From positions 110,167-174,166 of the forward strand of contig JADDMT010000065.1 of assembly GCA_021401465.1 (NCBI GenBank): 64,000 nt of DNA, written 5' to 3'. Positions within the stretch are counted from its first letter, which is position 1. The number at the start of each line of letters is the position of its first letter. The position numbers were made by a program, and so were the translations under genes. The notes beneath the pieces are model-generated. The model did not search any database, was not told where the DNA came from, and saw only the letters and a program-made list of their open reading frames with translations. This DNA is from Teratosphaeria epicoccoides. Taxonomy: Eukaryota; Ascomycota; Dothideomycetes; Mycosphaerellales; Teratosphaeriaceae. Shown here piece by piece: positions 32,595 through 43,900 of the stretch.

Positions 32595-34970
32595 TTATTA
32601 TGCAGCATAACCAGAGTCCGGCAGGCATGAACCTGTCAGCAGGTGCAATAGCGCCGCCCAAAAGCCACAGTGCGTAGGTGAGCTGGGGTGGGAGCGCCCC
32701 GAGACCTGGTTAAGCTGGATGTTTCGAAGTCTGAACACACGGGCATCGCTCAGAGCAGCTAGTCAATTTTCCGAAGCATTGTTGGTGGCCTTTGCGCCGC
32801 TGTGATGTTGCAAAGACTGTATTCGCTTGAACAGTGCCCTGGTGCTGTCTGAGGTCACATTGACGTTGCGCGAGCAGGCCACAATCATGGCACGGTGTCG
32901 TTGTAACTCTGGTGCGCTCCAGGTTGGGACGAGGATCACACCCCGTGGATACGAGTGCACCCTGCGATCACAAGCAGACCGTTTTTGTTCGCTTGGGCGC
33001 CTTGGACCTTCCAGAAGCCTTTGCGTGCGTTGACTTGCAGAGAGCCGATGCCCAAAACCAGTAATCGCAATACAGAATTCTGGACGAAGGCGCTGGGAGT
33101 GTTGTCGCAATACTGTCAGATGGACGAAGCGCCAACGCCTTGCTCGACGCAAACGTATCCGTTCCACGCCACGGGAAAAAGCAAATTGCTCTGGGTTAGC
33201 TGATGGAGAAATCTGTGCGCAAGCTCCAGCGCAGGAGCGAGCGCGCTGGGCGACCAATCATGATTGTTGCTGCTCGACGATAGACATTCCCGGCTCCGTG
33301 CTTGGGTTCACGGGCGCTTTCAGCGATCGTGGTGGCAGTGTGCGATGACACTGTCCGGCAAAGGCCCTTGACTCCGATACCTGTACAATTTGATTACTTC
33401 CGCCTCAGCACGCAACGGCCGGAACCCTCTCTACCTGAAGCATGCAATTAGGGACCTTCAGCAGCCTGCATAGAGAGGGGGTTGCAGGCCCTTTGCAGGT
33501 GCCTAAAGCGGTTAGCGCCATGTTTTGATTGCGTGTGTGTGACGTTGCGTCAGTATCGTGTTTGGAAACACGCGTACCTAGAAACGACGCGTCTTCTAGT
33601 CAACATTTTGCCTTGTCTAGCCTCCTATCCTGACATTACTACAGGCAACACACCTATAGTCATAGAAGATAAATTTGGCGGCCAGTCCACACTTCATTTC
33701 GGTGGCGCCATATGAGCTCGAATCTTCGAGCTGGGTTCCCGCGACCACGATTTGGAGATCTGATCCACTTTGAGCTTTCGCCTTCAACTCAGTAAATTTG
33801 CCGACGACGGCGTCAGCCCTGTCGCATGAATATGGCTGTCGAAGCTCGGCGATAGCGATTGCTTTATATTCTCAATGAAGATACGCTCAATCTCTTGGAT
33901 CGATAATACGTTGGCAACAGAGGAATGCGATAGATGTGGCCGTCGACTAGAGTCTAGGCCCGAAGCCTTGTAGCGCCACAACCGCCGTTCCTCTGCCGAG
34001 TAGAGATCGCCTAGGGTCGTGGTCTCGTCGGAACCTCGCTGAGCAGGACGAACTTGCTCGTTCTGACTTACGATGGCTGACCATTTTCTCTTTGGGCTGG
34101 GTTGGTAAATGCGCCATGTCTTTGGAGGCACGCATCGCGGAGCGGTTGCCATATCAATTGCGATGGCAACGAAGCACCTGCGCACCGACAACGCCTCCTC
34201 CTTGAAGTTCGAAAGTGGGAACAGATCGTGGGATGCACCGCTTACACCCGACTGGTTTGGTATTATGACCCAGCAGCTTGCAGCTAGCTGAGCCTTCGGA
34301 GGTGCAAGGCGACTTGCGCAGCATTCGTGCCTCTCTTCTGAGCCCGCCAGCCGCAGCGCTCCATTACGACAGCATCAAGTATTTCCACGTGAGTTGGCGA
34401 GGCCGAAGGAATGCGTTGCAGCTGGGTGAAGATGTGCGCGCGGAGAGGCGGCGCAGTATCCTGCGGACCATGCGTGGTAGGGACAAGATATGTATATAGA
34501 AGTAGGAGAACGAGCAGCTATATTGTGCACATTCCGAGCAAATGAATTCATCTCGTGATCCCGGATCAATCCGCAAGTGCAGGTTAGCAATCGATGCCAT
34601 AAAAGTCAGAGTCTATTCCATGACCCATCAATGGCCGTTCTCACGGCTGACAGTGGCGTAGTCGCACCGCTGCAGTGTCCCCATGTGCTCTCTACTGGCA
34701 CCGATGCACTAGGGGTACAAGCACGCCGCACATGGCAGGGTCAGCACGGATGCAGCGTTGCAACGAGTCCACGAAATCTGGCAATCTGTGTCAGCACCCA
34801 ATTCGGAGCACCTTTGAGGTCCAACGTGGCTTTTGCGACTCCAGTATTATTCGTGGAGAGCTGCTGGCACAAGAGCAAGGTTTCGATACTGGGTCTACTG
34901 TCAAAGCATGGCTGTCAGCTACCTGGCCCTACATGACGCCGATCCTGACTTTTTGCCATAACCTGTCCAA

Positions 34971-36945
34971 TCAGGCTGACTCAAGCGTCGGATACGAGCC
35001 TCGACGGGTCGCGGGAGTTTCACTATTCTGAGATCCACTGCCTGCAGAAATCTCGCAAGCGCCCATCATAGCCGCGTGATCGTCCGGGATCACCAGCTTG
35101 GACAATGCACGACCGTCGACAGCTGACTGGAGTCCGGTCGAATGATCTGCCTTGTGGACAAGCCACGCGGGGTTTTCCGCAAACCAACGATCGGTGTCCT
35201 CAAGGCTTCGGCCTTTCGTTTCGACCACAAGGTAGAACACGAGTGGGACGAAGACAGCATTGAGGATGGCGTAGATCAAGTACAAGCCCCATTGCAAATA
35301 ATGGATTCCTGGAGGCGTTGTCTGAACAACGACGTAGTTGAACAACCTGCGCAGTGATGAATAGGTCAGCCAGTGTCTCGAGTACTCTGCTGTTGATCAA
35401 GAACGTACCAGTCCATCGCGGTGGCCAACGCCGCGCCTTTGGTTCGGGTTGACAAGGAATTGACTTCGGCTGGATAGAGCCACGGAACCGAAATCCATCC
35501 CGAAGAGAATGACGTGAAGTAGAGCCAGATGAAGACAGTAGCCACAATTCCGGGAGCATGGCTGCCAGGCATGGCCAAACCAGTTCCGACACCGATTGCG
35601 ACTCCGAGAAACGCTATAGCCATCATGCCGGCCCCGCTCATCAACAGTGGTCGTCTCCCGACTCGATCGACAAACAGTATTGAGGCCGAGGTTGTTAGCC
35701 AGAAGCTCACAGCGTTGAACGTGGCCACAAGGCGGGCAGTGATTTGGGACAGCCCGACACTTCGATGCAGAACGACCGGCAGGTAGTAAGCCAGCACCTA
35801 CCAAAAATCAGCACTGTACCTCACAGGTCGACAAGTTAGACACACATTGATTCCAGAGAGTTGTTGGGCCACCTGAAGCATCATGCCAAGCAGGACACGG
35901 CGTGTTGCAATGCCCCCCTTGAAAAGCTGGGCCCAGGACCCTTGAGCAGCTTGCTCGGCTCGGACAGAGCTGCGGATCTGCTCAAATTCGTCGGCGGCAT
36001 CGTGATCGTTCAGGAGGGTCAGCACATGCTTAGCTTCCTCGTCTCTCTTGCGTGCAAGCAGCCATCGGGCTGTCTGAAACATCAGCTTTGCCACCTTACT
36101 TCATCAGAATCTGCAACGCCAATACGCACGACTTTCTGGGAGCAGCGGTACCATGGTCAAGATAATTGCCACAAAGATCAGCTGAATACCAAGCGGGAAC
36201 CTCCACTGTGCCTCCGTGACCAGCCCACTAAACAAAAGGGTGATGACATTCGATATGACGAAGCCCAGAACATTGACAGCCATTTCTTGCACCACGGCTT
36301 TGCCCTTCGCGCTCTGATGGGACGTCTCGACATGCCATACAGGAGCGGTGGCAGTATTTCCGCCATTGCCGATTCCCGCAATGAGGCGACCCCAAACCAT
36401 TGCCGTCATATTGTGACAAGCGGTCTGTAAAATGATGCCGGCGCCCATTATGATCGTGAAGACGATGAGCACACGTTTGCGACCGAGCTTCTCACCCACG
36501 ATGAGGGTAAGCAGAGCGCCGAAGAAGCAGCCAAGATCTATTCGAATGTTGAGTAAGGACTTCAATGCATCGTATGGCAGGACTGTCGTGCATTGCTTAC
36601 CATAGACGCTCGTAACAAATCCTTGCGCCGCCGGCGAAGGATGGTTGAAATACTCTAAAAAGTCATCGCCGACTATGATGCCGCCAAAAACGCCTTGCTA
36701 TGAGTAGAAGCTGTCATCAGCTCAGTGCCGCCATTGCACACACCGTCTTCCGCCCTCACCTCATACCCAAAGAGCGCCATCACAGTACCGGCCGCGATTG
36801 AGATGGCGGTATGATATGCGCGAGAGGACTTGAACCAAGTCCGTCCATGGAAGACAGACCTAGGATGAGCGTCTTCGACAGATACATGAGAGCTTCCGCC
36901 CACGACTTCGTCCAATTCGGTGTCTGCTAATGGCTCATAGGACAT
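34971..36945 (-). CDS. MFS sugar-porter family transporter
   Basis: Six exons on the minus strand (36760..36945, 36601..36697, 36130..36537, 35846..36069, 35409..35797, 34971..35346) give 559 residues; the five introns are 48-63 bp. The spliced chain carries the sugar-porter signatures: GVFGGIIVGDDF near helix 1, GEKLGRKRVL after helix 2, GRLIAGIGNGG at helix 4, PESPRWLL at the end of helix 6 (restored by the third splice), QQLSGIN leading into LAYYLP (fourth splice), DRVGRRPLL, and VETKGRSLEDTDRWF after helix 12. Twelve spans fit the length. The substrate may be a hexose, polyol or quinate-like acid. It is divergent from the Baeyer-Villiger monooxygenase gene across 899 bp, suggesting uptake of a compound handled by that enzyme. 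Confidence 0.92.
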
Positions 36946-37844
36946 CCTGAGACTAGGGCCACGTTGGCCACAGTAGGTCTGGAGTGACTGCGCCGACGAA
37001 TCTTCGCATGCTGGGATTAGTCTACGCTATGCAGCACGCAATCGTGCACTCAGCAGGCAGTGAGCACTAAGGTACATGTATCTTGAAGTCACATGTAGCG
37101 ATTGAGGGAAATGCGAAGGTTTGCACCAGAGGCTGAGGGCGAAGGATGAAAGGAGGCCGCGCACGCGTCATAGCAATTTTACGTCGACACGTTGCTTCAA
37201 TGTTCTTCCTTTTCTTACTGCAACCCATCCCACTTCCATCATGTCAACGATCAACTCATCACGAAACACCATGAATGCGAACCCTTGCTACCACACAGAA
37301 CGTAACCAGGTTCCTGACCGAGCAAGCCTCGCAGCCTCAAACAAGTGAAAGCCGCTCGTCATCATACCTCCTACCGCTGTTTCACGCCCTCCTGTCAGGT
37401 CCCCGACGGAGAAAGTCTCTGCCACACCCGCTGGTCTTCAGACAGATGAGCTGATCTAGTCAAGGCGATGGATGGCGCATATAGTTTCTTGAGATGCGCG
37501 CGGTCATCTCGCACCCAACTTCGAGCTTCTGTATGTACCAGATCCTGCGTTAGCAGCAAGCAGGCCGTCCCCGGCGAACCGCTACACATTGCTCTCCTCA
37601 TTGGAGCAGGGTGACAGGCGCCCATTGTTGCTGCGACATAGCTGCGTGAATCATTCAACGAAGCTTCTCCACCCGAGAGACTCGAGCATGACCTTGTCTC
37701 CGTCCCATTCCGCATTGCACAAATCGGTCAATTCGACCCGAAGGCGGAACTCTGTCGGCCAGCGTACAAGAACCTGTTCCTGTCGCAAGAATGCAGCATG
37801 TAAGTGTTTCTATATTTCAATAAAATTCATTCTCAAAGAGCACA
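36946..37844. promoter_or_regulatory. shared upstream region of transporter and monooxygenase
   Basis: 899 bp between two divergent start codons (36945 minus, 37845 plus). Nothing in it looks coding. It is the natural place for joint control of the pair. No TATA box or dyad was convincing by eye. Confidence 0.45.
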
Positions 37845-39645
37845 ATGGCGATAGAAGACCTTGACGCCCTTGTCGTCGGCGCCGGCTTTGCAGGAATCTA
37901 TCAGATTTGGAAGCTTCAACAGATCGGCCTCACAAAGAGTGTCGTGATCGATCAGGCGGGCGATGTTGGTGGGACCTGGTATCATAATGTCTACCCAGGC
38001 GCTATGTCCGATACAGAGAGTTTCGTTTACCATTTCTTCTTCGACAAGGACGATCTGAAGACGTACCCTCTCCAGGATCACTATATCAAACAACCCGAGG
38101 TTCTAGCATATCTGAACCATGTGGTGGAACGGCACGAGCTGCGCAGATATATGCGATTCAATACTCAATTGCAAGCGGCCGAATGGAGCGACGTGGACCG
38201 CCGGTGGCACATCACGGTCAATGGCAGTGAGAGGTTGAGAGCCCGGTATTTGATCACTGGGCTAGGGATGCTGTCGAAGGCGAACATCCCAGCGTTCGCA
38301 GGTATCGAGAATTTCAAGGGCGACATCCACCACAGCGCCCAATGGCCACAGGGCTACCCTGTCGAAGGCAAACGTGTTGGCGTTATTGGGAACGGCTCGA
38401 CGGGCATCCAGATCATAACAGATCTGGGCAAGAGAGTGAAAACGTTGACGTGCTTCCAACGCCATCCTCAATATTCTGTGCCATCTAGGGACAAGCCCAT
38501 GTCGGCCGAGCATCGAGCCTGGATCCATGAAAATTGGGACAGCATTGCGCATCAGCTCCGCAACAGCGTCACGGCCTTCGGCTTTGAGGAATCCCATATC
38601 TCATACTATTCTGTAAGCCCTGAGGAGCGCGAGCGCATTTTCCAGGACGCCTGGGACAAAGGCAATGGCTTCCGTTTTATGTTTGGCACCTTCAACGATA
38701 TCACCTTCGACGCCGAAGCCAACGAAGCTGCTTGCGATTTTATTCGCCGCAAGATCGCGCAGACTGTGCGTGATCCGGAGAAGGCGAGGAAGCTGCAGCC
38801 GCATGACCTGTATGCCCGTCGGCCATTATGCGATGGCAACTCTCGGAGTGGAGAAGGGTATTTCGAGCAGTTCAATCGGGAGAATGTGGACATTGTGCTT
38901 ACGAGTGAGACGCCGATTGAGAAGTTTGAGGCTGAAGGCGTGAGAACGAGTGATGGCAAGTTGTACGAATTGGATCTGTTGATTATGGCTACTGGGTTTG
39001 ATGCTTGTGAAGGAAGCTATAATCGGGTACTCATCAGAGGGCGGGATGGACTCACGTTGAGGGAGGCTTGGGAGCCCAGAGGGCCGACAAGTAAGCCCGT
39101 CCTCCATTACAATAATGATCCTGTATGCTGATACTTCGCCAGGCTACCTCGGGCTCGTGGTCCCAGAGTTTCCGAACCTCTTTATGATTCAAGGACCGAA
39201 AGGGCCTCTCAGCAACGTGCCTCCCTCAATAGAAGTCCAGGTCGACTTCCTCACCGACGCAATCGCTCGTGCGGAAGCAAGCGGATCTGGAGCACCAATT
39301 GAAGCTACGCACGAAGCTGAGAAAGAGTATGATGCGCTGTGTGAGAAGTTAGCGTCGCGGAGCTTGTTCTGGAAAGCTACGGTGAGTTCCTTCCGCCTTG
39401 AAGTCGAGGCGTGCTGTATTAACAAAAGACCATCTCAGGACAACTGGATTTTTGGCGCCAACATACCGGGCAAGAAACGGTGTTTGAGGCTGTATTTTGG
39501 CGGCATGAAGAACTACCAAGCGCATTTGGCGTATGTGGCAGAGCATGGATACATTGGCTTCAAGCCATTTGGCTGTGCGCCATGCTCTATGGGCCCGCGA
39601 AGCGACAGACGTCGACTGGGTGGTGGCTCTGCTTCCCGCTCCTGA
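37845..39645 (+). CDS. FAD-dependent Baeyer-Villiger-type monooxygenase
   Basis: Exons 37845..39090, 39143..39381 and 39439..39645 give 563 residues; introns are 52 and 57 bp. The FAD Rossmann motif is GAGFAG (residues 12-17), followed by GDVGGTWYHNVYPGAMSD. The Baeyer-Villiger fingerprint FxGxxxHxxxW is intact as FKGDIHHSAQW (about 155-165), and the NADPH motif is GNGSTG (about 182-187). ATGFDA marks the usual C-terminal FAD contact. Such enzymes insert oxygen next to a ketone to make esters or lactones, using NADPH and O2. Relatives commonly end close to YxGFKPF; here about 24 extra basic residues follow. The adjacent divergent transporter suggests a small catabolic or biosynthetic unit. 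Confidence 0.92.
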
Positions 39646-40926
39646 GACCGTGATCGCACCGGCTGGCCGACGAATTGGGGAGGAGGGGAGGAAGTGGCTA
39701 CATGTCGTGACTTGGCCGCTCCCCACGGCATCTGGCAGCCACGCGTCGCAGCGCATTATTCCCGCTTTCAGGGCATTTTGACTTTTCTCGGGTGGAGTTG
39801 GCGCTTGACGACGGAGCAAATCGTATCTTTCTCGTATGTGTTACTTCGTAGATAGGGAGAATGGCAGGATAGACCCAGATAGAGTCACATAGAAGACATG
39901 CACCACTGCCAGAGCCGTGGGCCGCTGCCGTCGCGCGAGGAAAGTCTAACCTTGCCTGCATCCACAGCCAAGCCACGTGATGAGCAGCAGCAAGATCCGC
40001 GCCCGATTCCTTCCAAGTTGCGTGTCCAAAAATTCCAAAACACACACCGCTCCAAGTCGGGGCCAGGAACGCTGCACGTGTTGTTGTATCCATCGTGTCA
40101 AAGTGGCGACCACCGTCTCGGCCTCACAGACTCATCGAGCTGCCCGTCGTCTTGGAAACGCCCATTCGTGCACACACCGTAAGCATAGGCCACTAGCGGC
40201 AGACAGCTACCTGCATACCCGAGCAGCTCCCCGTCGAGTCAGAAGACAGAGGTCCGTGGATGGACTCAACGGCCTGACCCGGCCACACGATCACGGCGTG
40301 TTATTTAGTATTCAGGAAGAGTCACGAGGTCTCCCTCTTTCGTGTCATCGGCGGGAGAGATCTCAACACTGCGAAAGCTTGCACAAGGTAGCGCATCCGG
40401 CGCATGATTCATCTCGACTCCACAGAGACAGGAGCTCTTTCCCAGCGAACTCCGGCAACCGCTTGCTTTGCCTCACAACGCCCCAGAAGCTGGTTCCTGC
40501 CTTCATCGCACCCTTGTGGTTGCCTTAGCAATCGTCAAAACAGTGGAGACACAGCATGGCCACTCCGAAATAGGCGCGCCCGAGGCAAGCATCAGGTGTG
40601 CAGCTGTCGCATGCCATCAAAGGGAAAGGTACTCCGTGACCTACCACACCTGCTCGCTCCTTGAGCACGCAACACAGCGCTCTGATCAACTCACTTCACA
40701 TCGCGTGACGATGGAGCCAACGTCGAACCGCTCCTGTGCCTCCATTTGTCCATCGTAACAACGACAGTCTTGGGTTGACAGCTCACGCATCACGACCACA
40801 TCGATAGCCAAGCAAATATCCTGTGCTGGACGTCCCAGGCCGCTGCGCTGACATACGACCCACCAACGATCGGGCTAGCCAAAATCACCGTAGACAATCG
40901 TGGAGAGTTGCAAGACTCTGGGCACC
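39646..40926. other. intergenic, ATG13 upstream region
   Basis: 1.3 kb between the monooxygenase and ATG13, both on the plus strand. Short frames only, with no family motif. It should hold the ATG13 promoter. Confidence 0.45.
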
Positions 40927-43900
40927 ATGCATCAACACCAACGAGCCTCGCCGCGGTCAGCGTCGGCCGCCAGTAATTCTGCGACGAATCCAGAGCGAAC
41001 GAACAACAGTAGAGAACAGCCGCCACAGCGGACGAGATCGAGCGTCGATCTGGCTAGTTACACCGAAAGAGCTGGGGGTGACGGCCGTGATCAGGGTAGG
41101 AGAGGGAGAGCCGAAAGCTCTGCTGGAGCTGCAGGCAGAGAGACGACAAAGTTGAATCAGATTGTGCAGGTACGTGACAACCCTCCGATCAGTTTTTGGA
41201 TCAGCGGCATGGCGGGCTTGGCTGCGTCTTTGCTGTGGCGGGATGAGGACTACGTTTGACCTCACAGGAGCATTGTGGATGAAGCCTGCGGGGAGAGCAC
41301 AGAATGCAGAGGCAGGCATACGAAACGCCATGACGATCTGCGGCGCGTTGTGCCCAAACCAGTCGAAGGCCGGCGCATGTTACCAAAGTGTCGACGCGTT
41401 GAGCAATGGCGATGAGGTGTAGTACATAGCAGCTGATTGCATTGTGCAGAACTTCCACACGAAAGCCGCACTGATGATATGCTCGGCACGCGCGCACTTG
41501 CCACAGACGTACAATCGCAATGGCGACATCAAAGAGAATCGATGGGTAAGTCAGCTTTTTGACATGTTCTGTTTCTGCATTTGCTGTGACTTTGTGCCCT
41601 GATCTGGTGCCAACTCTGCGTGGCGCTGGTGTGGCACGCAGGAGAGCTTGTTTGGATCTTGTTACCCATGCACATATTGTCGTGATCTGGTCTTGAGAAT
41701 GGATTGCGCGCGGGAGTCTGGCTTATGGAACCGTGCATCGCGACTGGAGACTTGGCAGCAACGGTCGAAAGGAACCTGTGGGAGGTGATGGGCAGAGACG
41801 ATCTGAGCGCTGGCGTGTTGCATGTTGGCTTTACATATTTGTGCTGTCGCATTGATCAAGTACGTGCCAGCGATCCGCGTACGGGTGCTTGGTGCCCGGC
41901 AGCATCTGAAGATGAGAATCGCTGGTGGAAGTCAATGGCATCCAGATCCATCAAAATCTCGGTCTTGATACTCCAGGCATTCCTTGCTCGGCAAAACAGT
42001 CACCATTCGAGATGCCATCCCCAGACACCAGCAATAGCTCGACTGGTAGAGAGATTCTGTCGAAATTGACTTGGTAGCTGTCAGCTTGCGGCTGGACCAG
42101 GGATGGACCACAGACGTGTACAAGACTTCGGCTTACGCTCTCTCGACGGCCATCGAGGCTCGCGCCGAGTCCATGTGTTCCTCCCGAGCCGGACGAGCAG
42201 CTGTGGCGGGACACAGTCATCCCAAATCGGAGACGAATGGTGCGCGGCCTAACGTCTTATTCAGTGGCTTCGACACTGATGGGAGTCTTCTGCCGATACC
42301 TGCGTCCGCCTCAGGAGCATGGGATGATCATGTGGGATCTAGCCGATTCAAGCTCAAAAATTGCAGAACGTGCTCTTCTCCAAACATGTCGATGGTCAAG
42401 AAAAATGCGTAGTGACACAGCGCAAGTATTTTGCCGTGCTTCACGCAGCAGCATGGCGCCTCCAATGCATACGCGGCCGAGTGCCAGATGGACACAAGCC
42501 TCTCGTGCTTGGAGCCAACACCTGCTTAGAGGTTGTTTGCGGGAGATACAATCTGGATAGAACCGAAGCAAGCTCGGAATAACTTGCAGAGATTGGCAAT
42601 GGCGAAGCTGGCTGAGGGATGAACTTCTTGAGCGTAGTGCTTGTCTCCGCGTCGTGCCGAGCTGTGCTGTTCGATTGCTCAGGTGATCAGAAAGCTGGAA
42701 AGGCTCTTGTCATGGCGCCTGAGTCTCAGTGGACGTTGGTGCGAGGCTGCGCGGATTGCTGGTAGCATCATACAGTCTGGCAGATCGGCGAGCCTGACAT
42801 TATGTTCCGTGCATACCTATAAGCCCGCTGGAGACCTTCTCCATACTGGCTGCTGATTCCTTCCGTTTGCTGGAACGGTTTGGCTGTGGGTCAGCCACTA
42901 GCTATGGCAACCTGTCACTGCATGCCCTGGATTTGAGCCGGAATCTCGCTCGAATCGATCGGTGGCGGAGGCATGGAAGTCCGATACTGAGGCTGGCTAC
43001 GCTTTCTCGGGTGAATCTGGCGCGATCAGCAAGCCACGCGCCCGTTGAGCGTCACCGATTGTTCGCATACGAATTTGTCGATGGGTCATCGCAAGGTCCA
43101 GGGACGAGTTTGCTCGTCCGGTCCGCAGCAGCTTGTTGAAGCATGGCTTTATTGTTGCGAGCTGAGTTGCTGCTGCCATCGCAGCTGATTGAGGCCTCAA
43201 GCCAGAGGCATGAGCGCAAGCGGACATTGGCTGGTTTTGGGATGTGCGCATCAGGTGGAGCAGAAGTCTCAGGTTTGAGCTGTTGCCCATTCATGGCACT
43301 GTTTTTGTATTGGGTGTGCCAGTGCTGATCGCGATGTTGCCCCGATTGATCTGCATCTTGAGCTGGTCGGCATGCATGGATCGCTCAAGCTCGCCGTACT
43401 GCTGCTTTGAGATCACGACGACTAGCACGAAGGGAGAGGACTTCAGGCTCGACCGTCATATGTGTCCCTGGCTGTTCTGGATGCGAGATGCATTGCACCA
43501 TGGCCGTCATGCTTCCAGTCTTTGCTCGTAATTTGCTCATGCGGAGCATGGGGCCTTGCTGGACAGGCTAACTGCTCTTCCCACCATGTCCGTTGTATCG
43601 TCTCGTGTTATGCTTGCCTTGCTCTTGCTGTTTGCCTTGATGCTCTCTTTGTCCCTGCTCCTCATGCACTCTGTCATTGCTGTGGTGCTTGCCCGGACAT
43701 TGGCTGACCTCGCCTTGTAGTTCAACATCGTCATGGACGATACTGACGCCCTGCTTGATGATCTTGTCGAATGGAGACGGCCTGATCTTATCGAGGATCG
43801 GCCGTCGCCGCTGGTGATCGAGGTGTTTGTCGATACGGCAGGCCTGAGCTCGAACCAGGCGCTGGTCTTCGTCGACGATAGCGGTCGGCGTTGGGACGTA

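Larger units (their letters stand above)
29394..34970. other. 5.6-kb gene-poor region
   Basis: The longest stretch of the window without a confident gene. It contains two perfect inverted repeats (30788-30804, 30841-30860), a 15-bp tandem repeat (32058-32093), a possible short secreted protein (31541) and a coding-looking minus-strand frame without a start (32594-32214). I see no transposase, reverse transcriptase, integrase or long terminal repeats, and no obvious AT-rich RIP zone. Confidence 0.5.

Noticed and set aside
33784..34152. minus-strand frame of ~122 codons in the gene-poor region
   Set aside because: Open but with unbiased codon use and no motif; the longer version starts at TTG, not ATG.
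29394..34970. search for transposon remains
   Set aside because: No transposase, RT or integrase motifs, no long terminal or target-site repeats seen by eye.
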